A program made the translations under genes and the position numbers. The notes under the pieces were generated by a model that was given only the letters and a program-made list of their open reading frames with translations, did not search any database and was not told the origin of the DNA. A DNA stretch of 32,421 nucleotides from contig JACVXV010000071.1 of the NCBI GenBank assembly GCA_015661205.1, positions 1 through 32,421 of the forward strand, given 5' to 3'. Below are positions 17,413 through 25,628 of the stretch, piece by piece (the stretch's first letter is position 1; each line of letters begins with the position of its first letter). This DNA comes from Candidatus Brocadiaceae bacterium. GTDB taxonomy: Bacteria; Planctomycetota; Brocadiia; Brocadiales; Brocadiaceae.

Positions 17413-18596
17413 CTCTTTCTAACCAGGATAAGCAAAGGAACCGCGGCAAGCTGCGTAATGACTGAAAATGCAATAAGCGACGTTAGCGAAAAGTCGTAGA
17501 GTATCCCCATGATCGCACTGCCGAAAAACCAGAACACACCGTATCCCGTATTGAAAATGCCGTATCCGGTTCCACGCCTGTTTGCAGGCACCATTTCCGC
17601 AATGGCCGCCCGCATTACGGATTCCTGCGCCCCCATACCCATGCCCCATATCGCCATTCCTGCAAGGGCGAATGGGAAATTTCCGAGAAAAACCAACGGG
17701 GCAAAAAGCATGGAGCCAAACGCCGCGAAGATGAGTACGGAAAGGCCTTTTTTGTCAAAAAGGTATCCGAAGAAAAGGGCAGCAAGGGCGTCAACTCCCA
17801 TAGCTATCGAATAAAAGACGGGTATCCATGCATCAGAAACGTTAGAAACCTTTTTAAAATGGTATGCAATCAACGGGAAATCCGCGTAGCCGGCGGCAAT
17901 GCAAGCAACTGCAGCGAGATAAATCCAGAATTTCCGAGGGAACCCCTTCGTTTCCAATTCAGGCCGAACTATCTCTAAATTACGAGGCTGAGGGTACAGC
18001 CATCGGGCAGTCAGAAGCACGCTGATAGCCATCATTGCCGGTATAAGCAAGACGGCAAATCCCGCCTTGTAGCCATTCCTGAAATAGAGAACCGTTGCAA
18101 CAATCAGCGGGCCAAGCACTGCGCCAATCTGATCAAGCGCCTCATGCAACCCGAATCCTTTACCCCTGCCTATTTCCTTGGTTGCGTGCGAGAGCATAGC
18201 GTCACGGGCGGGGGTACGAATGGCCTTCCCTATCCGCTCCGTCACCATGAGTATAGCAGCAATCTCCCAGCGGCCTGCCAGGGCAATGGCCGGCACGGCG
18301 ATCATATTCATTGCATATCCGAACAGGGTAATAGCCCAATATCGCCCGATCCTATCAGTTATATAGCCGGAAATGAGCCGCAGGCTATGTCCGATCAACT
18401 CCCCCAATCCCGCGATAATTCCCACCGTAGTCGCGCTTGCCCCAAGCAAGGCAAGATACGGCCCATTTATGCTGCGTGCGCCTTCATACGTCATGTCTGC
18501 AAAGAGGCTTACCATACCAAGCAAAACAATGAATTTGAAGGCGTTTGACCTTGAATTATGAGAGAAGCTTCCGGTTGTTTCTGGTGGATGACTCAT
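17409..18596 (-). CDS. Major facilitator superfamily transporter
   Basis: The 395-residue protein has about 12 hydrophobic helices. The MFS loop 2-3 signature appears as SGYITDRIGRYW, with an echo in the second half at FGYLFDKKGLS. ERIGKAIRTPARDAML is shared by a family of MFS proteins of unknown substrate. The N-terminus (SHPPETTGSFSHNSRSN) is polar and cytoplasmic. A clear Shine-Dalgarno sequence is not visible before ATG 18596. The substrate cannot be predicted. The stop codon sits in a perfect 27-base hairpin. Confidence 0.85.
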   Translation of the reverse strand: MSHPPETTGSFSHNSRSNAFKFIVLLGMVSLFADMTYEGARSINGPYLALLGASATTVGIIAGLGELIGHSLRLISGYITDRIGRYWAITLFGYAMNMIAVPAIALAGRWEIAAILMVTERIGKAIRTPARDAMLSHATKEIGRGKGFGLHEALDQIGAVLGPLIVATVLYFRNGYKAGFAVLLIPAMMAISVLLTARWLYPQPRNLEIVRPELETKGFPRKFWIYLAAVACIAAGYADFPLIAYHFKKVSNVSDAWIPVFYSIAMGVDALAALFFGYLFDKKGLSVLIFAAFGSMLFAPLVFLGNFPFALAGMAIWGMGMGAQESVMRAAIAEMVPANRRGTGYGIFNTGYGVFWFFGSAIMGILYDFSLTSLIAFSVITQLAAVPLLILVRKR

Positions 18597-18701
18597 GCAA
18601 GCGTTAAACCATTATTTTGGAATTTGATACGAGAAATACGTTGGGGATGTTTTATTGGGGTGAATATTGTGATATTAGCGATTTGCATGAATAGTAAAAA
18701 A

Positions 18702-18775
18702 CGAGGCCGACGGGAATCGAACCCGCAACATCCAGATCGACAGTCTGGTACTCTAACCAATTGAGCTACGGCCCC
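18702..18775 (-). tRNA. tRNA-Asp(GTC)
   Basis: The minus strand folds as a cloverleaf. The acceptor arm is GGGGCCG with CGGCCTC (one G-U pair). The D-arm contains TTGGTTA, and the anticodon stem CCAGA/TCTGG carries the loop CTGTCGA, giving anticodon GTC (Asp). The T-arm GCGGG/CCCGT carries TTCGATT. The discriminator is G, as expected for tRNA-Asp. The 3' CCA is not encoded. Confidence 0.95.
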
Positions 18776-19368
18776 ATATAAACTTATTATTCATTAACTA
18801 CCTATTGATGGGCGAAACATTACTTAAAACTATGCCCATCACTTGCATGGAAAGCTCAAGAATATTAGCAGTTTTCTCATTTGATTTCAAGCATTTTATT
18901 TTGTTTTATTTTTAAACCCGCATAAATAAATAAAGAAATCCCCTACAACCCTGTTATTACAATATTTTCTCTGCATACGGATTGACATTCACAGAAAAAT
19001 CAGATAGCATCCGTAAATGTTACCGATTGTAATAAATCTATTCTATGAAATCTGTGGTTTAAAACTGTTTTGCAATGATAGCTCCAAAGGGGCGCTATAC
19101 TATAACCCAGGGCAACGCCCTGGGTTCTGCAATTGATAGCAAAACAAGCCCTGAAAGGGCGATATATGGGTATAAAATAACGTGTTATTCTCTATTACGC
19201 CCTTTCAGGGCTTGATGGTTTTGTTCTGTTACCCAGGGCGCTGCCCTGGGCTATGTTATTTAGCCCCTTCAGGGCTAGGAAAACAAGGATAAGGATTTTG
19301 TGGTAATTATAGTTTCTTAATTTAATAGTTACATAAAAATTCACCTTTATTTTGGCAAGGAGGAACGT
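18776..19368. repeat. Intergenic region with composite palindromic repeat, copy C
   Basis: After an AT-rich stretch, a piece of the ATCTGTGG family lies near 19043. The composite repeat spans 19080-19326 with GGGGCGC, CCCAGGGCAACGCCCTGGG, GCCCTGAAAGGGCG, CGCCCTTTCAGGGC, CCCAGGGCGCTGCCCTGGG and CCCCTTCAGGGCT in order. The right end, TTTTGTGGTAATTATAG then TTTCTTAATTTAATA, matches the right end of copy A with small changes. The left end lacks the outer terminal repeat. No gene is seen. Confidence 0.7.
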
Positions 19369-19926
19369 ATGGCGCTAAAGATCGGCACTTATAAATTGAC
19401 TTCAAGTTCGGGAAAATTGTGTGTATATACCTTTAAAGAAGGGTTTTTGAGCGCGGTTGCCCATGATTTGCTGATTGTGGCAACTCAATTTACCGTCAAT
19501 CTTACCGTTCCAGAAGCAGGCGCTCAGCCTTTTTCTGTTGACGCTGAAATTCAGGCGAATTCCCTCAAGGTCGTTTGCGCTATGAAGGATGGACAGCAAC
19601 AGCCAGACACGTTAAAAGCCAAAGACAAGGCGGACATTGATGAGGCGATCTCTAAAGACGTTCTCCATCCCGCAAAATTCCCCATAATAGGTTTCCGCTC
19701 TACGGACGTCCAGCCAAAAGCAGGCGGATATCATGTAAAAGGAGAACTAACCCTTCATGGGACTACCCGTCCTGTAGCATTTGATGTGGCGGTAGTCAAC
19801 GACAAGGAGGTAACGGGCAAAACCACCTTGTCTCAAAAAGACTTTGGCATAAAGCCCTACAAGGCGTTATTGGGGACTCTCAAGGTTAAAAACGAATTGG
19901 ACGTTGCCTTTGATTTCAATCTGTAA
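19369..19926 (+). CDS. YceI family lipid-binding protein
   Basis: The 185-residue protein matches the YceI domain: GTYKLTSSSGKLCVYTFKEG near the start, DVLHPAKFPIIGFRST in the middle and YHVKGELTLHGTTRPVAFDV near the end. YceI proteins are lipocalin-like beta-barrels that bind polyisoprenoid molecules such as quinones. Most have a signal peptide; none is visible here, so a cytosolic location is likely. AAGGAGG lies nine bases before the ATG. It is 161 bases upstream of the Rieske/cytochrome b operon. A role in quinone handling is possible but is only a guess from position. Confidence 0.9.
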   Translation: MALKIGTYKLTSSSGKLCVYTFKEGFLSAVAHDLLIVATQFTVNLTVPEAGAQPFSVDAEIQANSLKVVCAMKDGQQQPDTLKAKDKADIDEAISKDVLHPAKFPIIGFRSTDVQPKAGGYHVKGELTLHGTTRPVAFDVAVVNDKEVTGKTTLSQKDFGIKPYKALLGTLKVKNELDVAFDFNL

Positions 19927-20087
19927 TGTTTTTTTTAAAATAGACTTTATTTCCCGACAAAAAAATTATAAAATCCCCTCACTGTTTGGTAAGCACAGTC
20001 CCGCATACCGGCAGTGTCAAGGTTCAACTGCGCCGGTGAACGGGGTTAAACTTCAAATTTACATTCGAAATAGAGCGAGGTAGAAAC

Positions 20088-20579
20088 GTGGAGAATAAAA
20101 GCAGAAGAAACTTTCTGAAAATTGCGTCACATGCCCTGGGAGGCACACTGGCAGCCGGTATTGCCGTGCCTGTGGTGGGATTGGCTGTACACCCCTGGAT
20201 GAAGGAAACGGTATTCGGCACCGAGGACTTTGTTGCGATAGGCACACTGGAAGACTATCCCGTCGGCGTGCCTAAAAAAATAACCATTACTTCATCAAAA
20301 ATGGACGCATGGAACGTCTTTGACGGTCTGGTCATGGGATCCGTCTGGGTGGTTCGCACGGGCGACAATTCCTTGCGGGTATTTTCAGTTAACTGCCCAC
20401 ACCTCGGATGCGGCGTAGATTGGGGTGAAGACGTGAAGAAGTTTTTATGCCCCTGCCACGAAGGCGTTTTTGATATTAACGGGCAAAAGCTGTCAGGCCC
20501 TTCCCCTCGTGATATGTATAGCTATGAAACCAAAATTGAAAACAAAACTATTTTATTAAACTACAAGAGGATGGTATGA
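20088..20579 (+). CDS. Rieske iron-sulfur protein of a cytochrome bc complex
   Basis: The 163-residue protein has a twin-arginine type N-terminus (SRRNFLKIA followed by a hydrophobic segment to about residue 33) that also serves as a membrane anchor. The [2Fe-2S] cluster is bound by CPHLGC and CPCHEG (Cys and His of each), with the conserved GPSPRDMY (Pro loop) after it. In bc and b6f complexes this subunit takes the first electron from quinol. The start is GTG at 20088, with GAGG upstream. Its stop overlaps the start of the cytochrome b gene by four bases (ATGA), so the two are translationally coupled. Confidence 0.95.
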   Translation: MENKSRRNFLKIASHALGGTLAAGIAVPVVGLAVHPWMKETVFGTEDFVAIGTLEDYPVGVPKKITITSSKMDAWNVFDGLVMGSVWVVRTGDNSLRVFSVNCPHLGCGVDWGEDVKKFLCPCHEGVFDINGQKLSGPSPRDMYSYETKIENKTILLNYKRMV

Positions 20580-22375
20580 GCGCAATACGAAAATGGTTTG
20601 AAGATAGAACGGGGATTAGCACCCTTATAAAATTCGCTTTGGATGAACCAGTTCACGGCGGGGCAAAGTGGTCGTATATCTTTGGAAGCGGCCTAATATT
20701 TCTCTTCATCCTCCAGGCAGTTACCGGCATTATAATGACCGCATACTATTCGCCCTCTGCTACCGACGCATGGGGAAGCGTGTACTATCTCCAGCACAAA
20801 ACGTCTTTCGGCTGGTTTGTGCGCGGCATACACCACTTCGGCTCAAGCGCCATGATGATACTCGCTATCGTCCATCTATTCCAGGTGTTCATCTTTGGGG
20901 CATACAAAAAACCGCGCGAGCTTAACTGGATTTCGGGCGTTATTCTGCTCATGGTGCTTGCCGGTTTTGGGCTTACAGGTTACCTGTTGCCCTGGGATCA
21001 AAAGGGTTATTGGGCTACCCAAGTTGCAACGAACATCATGGGAACGATACCAGTAATCGGGAAATACATTAAAATCATCCATCAGGGCGGCTCTGACTAC
21101 GGCAATTTCACTATTACCCGTTTCTATACCCTTCACGTATTTTTGCTGCCCATATCACTGCTTTCCTTAGTTTTCGTTCACCTTGCGCTTTTTCGTAAGC
21201 ACGGCGTTACCCCTTATTGGAAAATGCGCGAGGAGACAATACACAAATGCGTAGACCCCTTCTGGCCGGATCAGGTGTTCAAAGACATCGTGTTCGCCAT
21301 CGGCATGTATGCAGCCCTTGCAGGGTGGGTGTTTTGGCAGGGAGGCGCAGAATTACAGGCGCCTGCGGATCCGGCGTCAAACTACCTCGCCCGGCCTGAG
21401 TGGTATTTCCTGTTTCTGTTTCAACTGCTGAAGTATTGTCAGGGACCCTTTTTAATTGTAGGCACGGTAATTGTCCCTGCCCTGGCAATTGCCTTTTTAT
21501 TTGCATTGCCATTTATCGACAGAAACCCATCAAAATGGCCGTCGAAGAGGATACCGTTTTTCTGCGGGGTGTTTTCCGGATTGGCTGGGGTTATTGCCTT
21601 AACCTTCCTTGCAATGCATCATGACAGCCAGGACTTTCACATTATTAAACAGCATGAGGAAGCGGAGATACAGGCCGCCCTGGCGGTAAAACTTGCCGCA
21701 AAAGGCATTGCGCCATCGGGTGGTTTATCTATTTTCGAGAATGACCCGCTTATCCTCGGTAAAAAAATTTATGATTCAAGCTGTCGTGTTTGTCACAAAG
21801 TACAAGGAGAAGGCGGCGACACGGGACCGGACTTTACCGATTTTGGGTCGCGGGGATGGGTGGCAGGATTATTAAAAAACCCTAAAGACGCCAGATATTT
21901 CAAAGAAGCTGCGTTAATGCCGCCAACAAGTCTTTCCGATGAAACACTTCTGGATATGTCGGAATTCCTTTTAAGCCAATCGGGTGGCCTGCTTAATCCT
22001 AACGTGGAAAGGGTTGCAAAGGGACAAGAGCTTGTGCTTAATGGTAATTGTGTTATATGCCACGCCATCGGCGATAAGGAGCTGAAAAAACTTGGCCCCA
22101 ATTTGACCACATATTTATCGAAAGGGTGGCTGAATGAGTTTATCAAGAACCCTGCCGCCCCGAAATTCTACGGCACCAGGAATAAAATGCCGCCTTTTGA
22201 CAAACTGACCGACAAGGAAATGGATGCACTGATTCAATATTTGTTCTCACTGTCAAAGGACAGCTTGATCGTTTCGCAAAGGCAGGAGGACGTGAAGGAA
22301 AAGCTCATCTGTTTTTGGACTACCCAACACAAGGATATCGACCGGTTTTGGCGACAAATATTGATGAAGGGTTAG
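20576..22375 (+). CDS. Cytochrome b fused to a diheme cytochrome c
   Basis: The 599-residue protein combines both membrane and c-type heme parts of a quinol-oxidising complex. Residues 1-350 are cytochrome b with heme ligands His86/His100 and His187/His202 and the Qo-site motif RPEWYF (about 273). The 15-residue step between His187 and His202 is as in cytochrome b6. The Cys of b6 that binds heme ci (residue 35) aligns with Ile here. Residues 385-599 form two cytochrome c modules, CRVCH (403-407) and CVICH (492-496), with probable distal Met448 and Met538 in LMPP and KMPP. Together with the Rieske subunit this is a two-gene bc complex. Such fused forms are known from anammox bacteria, where they are thought to pass electrons from quinol to c-type carriers. 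No separate c1 gene follows. Confidence 0.93.
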   Translation: MSAIRKWFEDRTGISTLIKFALDEPVHGGAKWSYIFGSGLIFLFILQAVTGIIMTAYYSPSATDAWGSVYYLQHKTSFGWFVRGIHHFGSSAMMILAIVHLFQVFIFGAYKKPRELNWISGVILLMVLAGFGLTGYLLPWDQKGYWATQVATNIMGTIPVIGKYIKIIHQGGSDYGNFTITRFYTLHVFLLPISLLSLVFVHLALFRKHGVTPYWKMREETIHKCVDPFWPDQVFKDIVFAIGMYAALAGWVFWQGGAELQAPADPASNYLARPEWYFLFLFQLLKYCQGPFLIVGTVIVPALAIAFLFALPFIDRNPSKWPSKRIPFFCGVFSGLAGVIALTFLAMHHDSQDFHIIKQHEEAEIQAALAVKLAAKGIAPSGGLSIFENDPLILGKKIYDSSCRVCHKVQGEGGDTGPDFTDFGSRGWVAGLLKNPKDARYFKEAALMPPTSLSDETLLDMSEFLLSQSGGLLNPNVERVAKGQELVLNGNCVICHAIGDKELKKLGPNLTTYLSKGWLNEFIKNPAAPKFYGTRNKMPPFDKLTDKEMDALIQYLFSLSKDSLIVSQRQEDVKEKLICFWTTQHKDIDRFWRQILMKG

Positions 22376-22461
22376 TAAGGAGAGACTTCCGGCAGGTAAA
22401 AAAGCCTGGTACCACAGATTTCTCAGGCTTTACCTATGGTGCAAATTTCTTCAACTGTATA

Positions 22462-22530
22462 TTAGGGATATGCTTGAGCTTTTGAGTTGCCACGCAATTC
22501 CCAAATTAAAACGTCAGTATCGATAATCAA
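22462..22530 (-). pseudogene. Truncated PIN-domain toxin (VapC-like) remnant
   Basis: A TTG start overlaps the antitoxin stop (TTGA), with AGGAGGG five bases upstream. It opens IIDTDVLIWELRGN, the N-terminal signature of PIN-domain RNases including the first catalytic Asp. The frame stops after 22 codons (TAA at 22462-22464). The remaining ~100 residues, with the other acidic residues, are absent. Downstream sequence is a fragment of the ATCTGTGG repeat family. Confidence 0.7.
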
Positions 22531-22823
22531 AATACCCTCCTCTTTCTTATCGTCCTGACATAATTATCGACAGACTCAATATCATCTCTTTCTTTCCATA
22601 GCCCAAATATTTCGTCTTCCAACTCAATTTCTTGATCGTTATTTTTTGCGCTTGTCTTATAGGGAATAAGTCTGGCCATTTTTTTCCCTCGCAAGGTAAT
22701 TACAACCTCAGTACCGCGGGCTGCTTGCTCTATGATTTGACCAGGTTTACCACGTAATTCCTTTGCAGATGTCAATCCAGAGTAGAATATTTGCAAAACG
22801 CCTTGATGTTTAGCTAATTCCAT
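22527..22823 (-). CDS. Phd/YefM-type antitoxin, orphaned
   Basis: The 98-residue protein carries the Phd/YefM fold: SAKELRGKPGQIIEQAARGTE (N-terminal DNA-binding part), then VVITLRGKKMARLIP. The C-terminal half is acidic (NNDQEIELEDEIFGLW), as expected for a toxin-neutralising tail. The first 16 residues do not fit the family; a TTG at 22775 opening TSAKELRG would give a standard-length protein and may be the true start. The partner PIN toxin immediately downstream is reduced to 22 codons, so this antitoxin has no intact local toxin. It may act as a transcription repressor or protect against toxins elsewhere. Confidence 0.75.
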   Translation of the reverse strand: MELAKHQGVLQIFYSGLTSAKELRGKPGQIIEQAARGTEVVITLRGKKMARLIPYKTSAKNNDQEIELEDEIFGLWKERDDIESVDNYVRTIRKRRVF

Positions 22824-22946
22824 TACGTAGGTATATGATTATCCTTCGTGGAGCGTCCGGCAAACGGCAGACATCTGTGGTTGCTTGGAGTTATCAAAGC
22901 GCCGCGTAAAGCAATCCACTACACACTTTATTGGGCAACGTTTCGG

Positions 22947-23675
22947 TCAATAATTTCCTAATAAAGCGGAAGGTATCCATTCAACAAATTGTTTGCGTGT
23001 GGGCGCGTCCGTCATCCATGAAACATCGGGTTCAGGGATATCGAAACATTCGATTACTTTTGAAAAATAGGGCACATCAACAAACATAGGCTTTCCCTTA
23101 TTACTGGCCCAAAGGATTTTCTTTGTTTCGCTTATTCTTTTTACCAGATTGATGAGTTCAACAACATCATCTTTTAGATAACTCAGTACGGCAGCATATT
23201 CCCCGTCTGCCCACATTTTAGGAGCTTTTACACCGCCCATTTCATCGTGTATGGCGCCGTTCGACATAGTAACTGATTTTCGTTTCCCCTTCAAGCCGGC
23301 GCCTAAAAGGGCTTTTTGCAAACTAAGATACCAACCTTTCGTAAATGTCACAACTAACATTAAATCAACATGCTGTAACGCAAAAGTTCCGCACTCTTTT
23401 ATTAGCCCTGATTCCTGTGCTAATACCGCAAAGTCAAAACCACAGCCATTCCACGTTACGATAGTGTAACCTGAATCGGCAATTTCTTTTAATGTGGCAA
23501 ACATATTTTGGCATTCCACTTGAGTCATTTTCGGAATACCTTGCCAAAAAACAGGCTCTTTGTTGTCGCTGAATGCGACGGCGGCGCAAGTGATTCCCAA
23601 AGGAGCAACATCTTGCCATCTTCCGCTTTCAGGTATGTCTTTAGCAATTTCAAGATCAAACGCAGCGAATTTCAC
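22947..23675 (-). CDS. DEDD-type 3'-5' exonuclease-like protein
   Basis: The 242-residue protein has the motifs of the RNase H-like DnaQ superfamily: FDLEIA near the start (D-x-E), TWNGCGFDFAVL (second Asp, about residue 81) and YLKDDVVEL (Y-x3-D, third motif). It belongs to the DEDDy branch, which degrades DNA or RNA from the 3' end with two metal ions. There is no polymerase or helicase domain. The start is GTG at 23675 with AGGAG upstream. It lies between degraded modules in an accessory region; the natural substrate is unknown. Confidence 0.75.
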   Translation of the reverse strand: MKFAAFDLEIAKDIPESGRWQDVAPLGITCAAVAFSDNKEPVFWQGIPKMTQVECQNMFATLKEIADSGYTIVTWNGCGFDFAVLAQESGLIKECGTFALQHVDLMLVVTFTKGWYLSLQKALLGAGLKGKRKSVTMSNGAIHDEMGGVKAPKMWADGEYAAVLSYLKDDVVELINLVKRISETKKILWASNKGKPMFVDVPYFSKVIECFDIPEPDVSWMTDAPTRKQFVEWIPSALLGNY

Positions 23676-23699
23676 AAAATCTCCTATTTAAGTGAGCGA

Positions 23700-24125
23700 T
23701 CATTTTACAAGCACGGTTGCGGTGGGGCCGACGCCGGACTCCTGATACATGGCCTCACCGTCTTTGGTGCGGCAGATTTGCAGGCGCGACGTAGACGCCG
23801 CCAGTCGGAATGGCAACAACTTTCGATTCGTCAAACACCTCTCCAAACCCAACGTAAATCGTGCCGGAAAGGACGGTACTGTTGCGTTCGTCCGGGTGTG
23901 TATGGGGCGTACCTTGCCTCCGGAGGCGAGCTTCACGCGGAGTAGATAAGCCCCAGGCTTTTGATCCGCTCCAAGTACCCAGGCGCCCCGCAATGCAGCG
24001 TTGTTCGGCGGGCTGAACCAGCGCAGGTTCTGCGGCAGAACAGGGGTTGGAGCCGTGCTTTGTGCAAGAGCCTGACCGAACAGGCTTGCGAGGACAAGAA
24101 CTATCGCAGCAATTATTTTTCGCAT
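23700..24125 (-). pseudogene. Secreted cupin-domain protein, broken by two frameshifts
   Basis: The start at 24125 (GGAGG upstream) gives a signal peptide MRKIIAAIVLVLASLFGQALA, then LRWFSPPNNAALRGAWVLG and YLLRVKLASGGK. Near 23917 the frame must shift to continue into the cupin motif TPHTHPDERNSTVLSGT and VYVAPANLPH. Near 23776 it shifts again to reach TKDGEAMYQESGVGPTATV. The second gap seems to lack about ten bases after the LPH codons. Joined, the pieces form one ordinary small cupin with metal-binding His residues (HTHPDE). Either the gene is dead or the assembly has errors. It is more GC-rich than the surroundings and neighbours a similar secreted small protein gene. Confidence 0.8.
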
Positions 24126-24138
24126 GGGGACCTCCAGT

Positions 24139-24174
24139 TTGCGCGACACGAAATCCGCCACCACTGTCGCGCAA
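24139..24174. promoter_or_regulatory. 10-bp inverted repeat upstream of the cupin gene
   Basis: TTGCGCGACA (24139-24148) and TGTCGCGCAA (24165-24174) are perfect inverted repeats with a 16-base spacer, ending 14 bases upstream of the cupin start on the minus strand. They could be an operator or a hairpin in the leader. No regulator gene lies next to it. Confidence 0.45.
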
Positions 24175-24242
24175 CAGCGGTAGCGCCTGTTGGTGTTGAT
24201 TCATGCCCCCCGACAATGATTAGCCCGCTTCCGGCACAGCGG

Positions 24243-24731
24243 TCACTTCTGCAGATAGGGAAGTATGTCCGTGTGATGTCCAATCATTTTCCAATTCCCA
24301 TTCTCCTTACGAAAAAGATTCGTGGCACGGATTGTAACGTTCTGAGGCTTTCCATCTGCCGTCACATTTTGACCTATCTCGTAGTTACTGACAATTGCAA
24401 TGTCCTGCCCTACGGTGATCCGCATTTCCTTAGGCTCTACCTTGCCGCCAAGTTTCAAGGCAGCTTGGGTCTCCCAGTCGGCCAATACCTGCTTCCAACC
24501 GAAACGAAAGCCACCTCCAGGTCCCATGTAGGACACATCATCCTTATGCGACCAGACCTCTTTCATTGGTACCACTTCACCGGTGAACATCGCATTGAGA
24601 GCAGAGTAGAATGTCTCTGCCGCTGCACGCACCCCTCCCGCGTCTTTTTCCGCCGCAAACGCCGTAATCCCTGAAATCAAACTGACAACGGAAAACACAA
24701 TGACCGCGACACTGATAAGCTTTTTCTTCAT
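24243..24731 (-). CDS. Secreted SnoaL-like (NTF2-fold) protein
   Basis: The 162-residue protein has a signal peptide (MKKKLISVAVIVFSVVSLIS to about residue 26, cut near AFAAE). An NTF2/SnoaL-like domain follows: AAAETFYSALNAMFTGE, WSHKDDVSYMGPGGG, and the closing ATNLFRKENGNWKMIGHHTD. Such domains form a cone-shaped pocket and are found in enzymes and binding proteins; many secreted copies have no known substrate. AGGGAGG precedes the ATG. The upstream GTTAGGC resembles an integron core site, but no attC stem is present. It lies near the cupin remnant in the same orientation. Confidence 0.8.
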   Translation of the reverse strand: MKKKLISVAVIVFSVVSLISGITAFAAEKDAGGVRAAAETFYSALNAMFTGEVVPMKEVWSHKDDVSYMGPGGGFRFGWKQVLADWETQAALKLGGKVEPKEMRITVGQDIAIVSNYEIGQNVTADGKPQNVTIRATNLFRKENGNWKMIGHHTDILPYLQK

Positions 24732-24940
24732 CTTTGACCCTCCCTGTTAGGTTTAGGTTGCGAACGGACGCCTAACTCATCCTATTCGATTCGATTCTCT
24801 TTCATCAGGAATAAGTAAATGCAAAATATCTTCATCTTTAAAATAGGCCATTTATGTTTCATCCCTATATAAACATCCCCGTTTTAAGCCGGAAAATAAT
24901 TATTGACGTATCTTTAATGAGTTTGTCAATATTTTTCAGG

Positions 24941-25007
24941 GCATAACGACAAAACTCAGCGGCGGCGAGCGCCTTTCCTCGCCGTCCGCTGGAGTAAGTT
25001 GTTAGAT
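24941..25007 (-). other. Integron attC recombination site
   Basis: Read on the minus strand, the site begins with ATCTAAC (R'', perfect RYYYAAC, 25001-25007). It ends with GTTATGC (R', 24941-24947; one mismatch to GTTRRRY). The 67 bases fold into a hairpin: AGCGG, an unpaired A, CGGCGAG on one arm, an 8-base loop GAAAGGCG, and CTCGCCGCCGCT on the other, 12 pairs in total. An extrahelical base is typical of attC. Unpaired spacers of 8-9 bases separate this stem from the R boxes. The vapC stop codon (TAA) lies inside the R'' box, as is common in gene cassettes. Confidence 0.85.
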
Positions 25008-25397
25008 TGCAATTGTCTTTAGATGTAAATATTTTTCCATTGGATCAAAATCCTTGTCATCATGTAACAGTGAGCACTGATAATGAATGCAAAAAGTGCC
25101 AATCATTACATCTATAGTCTTACGAACAGTGACGCCATTCTTTCTGAGAAACCGATAGTTCAATGCGCTTTTTATAGCCAAATCCTGACCAACCATCTCC
25201 ATGAATGGAAAGTCCAAGAGCAAATTTCTAGCTGTTCTGAAATCATTGTCGCTTTGGAATCCTTGTAGTATCTCAGCCAAAATGAGGTCGCCAACAATAA
25301 TATGTTTATTTCCTATGGCAGAATCCAACCAATCAGTTTTATCGGTTTTCCTACCATTAAAATAGTCAATCCAGACTGATGAATCTACTAATATCAT
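25002..25397 (-). CDS. vapC: VapC-type PIN-domain toxin
   Basis: The 131-residue protein is a PIN-domain RNase. It begins MILVDSSVWIDYFNG with the first catalytic Asp (residue 5), has VGDLILAEILQG (Glu), and TIDVMIGTFC plus LLHDDKDFD with the later acidic residues. VapC toxins cut tRNA or rRNA and stop translation. The start ATG overlaps the antitoxin stop by four bases. The stop codon sits in the attC site, marking the gene as part of an integron cassette. The length is normal and all key acids are present, so it should be functional. Confidence 0.92.
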   Translation of the reverse strand: MILVDSSVWIDYFNGRKTDKTDWLDSAIGNKHIIVGDLILAEILQGFQSDNDFRTARNLLLDFPFMEMVGQDLAIKSALNYRFLRKNGVTVRKTIDVMIGTFCIHYQCSLLHDDKDFDPMEKYLHLKTIAI

Positions 25398-25588
25398 TTG
25401 TCTGTCCGCATCTCGTCCAGATTACCAACCCATTTCAGTTTACCTCGAAAATCTTTAACTTTTGTTTGACGATTAAACTTCACCAACAGTTGTAACCCAG
25501 CTTCTATGGCGTCTTTTTTTGTTCTCAACCCTGAAAACTTAAGCGCTGATTTCATTAAATCATCGTCAATAACAACATTTGTTCTCAT
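25394..25588 (-). CDS. vapB: VapB-type antitoxin (DUF2191)
   Basis: From ATG 25588 the protein has 64 residues: MRTNVVIDDDLMKSALKFSG at the start, then LRTKKDAIEAGLQLLVKF. This is the DUF2191/VapB ribbon-helix-helix pattern, followed by a C-terminal tail (DFRGKLKWVGNLDEM) that binds the toxin. The frame is open farther upstream, but GGGGGG lies just before ATG 25588 and the family starts there. It overlaps vapC by four bases (ATGA). A perfect inverted repeat upstream is the likely operator for autoregulation. Confidence 0.9.
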   Translation of the reverse strand: MRTNVVIDDDLMKSALKFSGLRTKKDAIEAGLQLLVKFNRQTKVKDFRGKLKWVGNLDEMRTDK

Positions 25589-25600
25589 TTTTACCCCCCA

Positions 25601-25628
25601 TGTGTATAAATATGCCTTATTATACACA
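25601..25628 (-). promoter_or_regulatory. Promoter/operator of vapBC
   Basis: TGTGTATAA (25601-25609) and TTATACACA (25620-25628) are perfect inverted repeats with a 10-base spacer. On the minus strand TATAAT (25619-25624) could be the -10 box, so the repeat covers the promoter. This layout fits autorepression by the VapBC complex. It lies inside the cassette. Confidence 0.65.

Noticed and set aside
18558-18764. 68-codon ORF upstream of tRNA-Asp
   Set aside because: It reads through the tRNA gene, and its end is the usual tRNA mistranslation (RRESNPQHPD).
23700-24125. Programmed frameshifting in the cupin gene
   Set aside because: Two shifts and an apparent gap of about ten bases fit decay or sequence error; no slippery site is visible.
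24765-24780. GTTAGGC before the SnoaL-like gene as a second cassette boundary
   Set aside because: The core-like heptamer is present, but no attC hairpin lies on either side and no GCCTAAC box follows the gene's 3' end.
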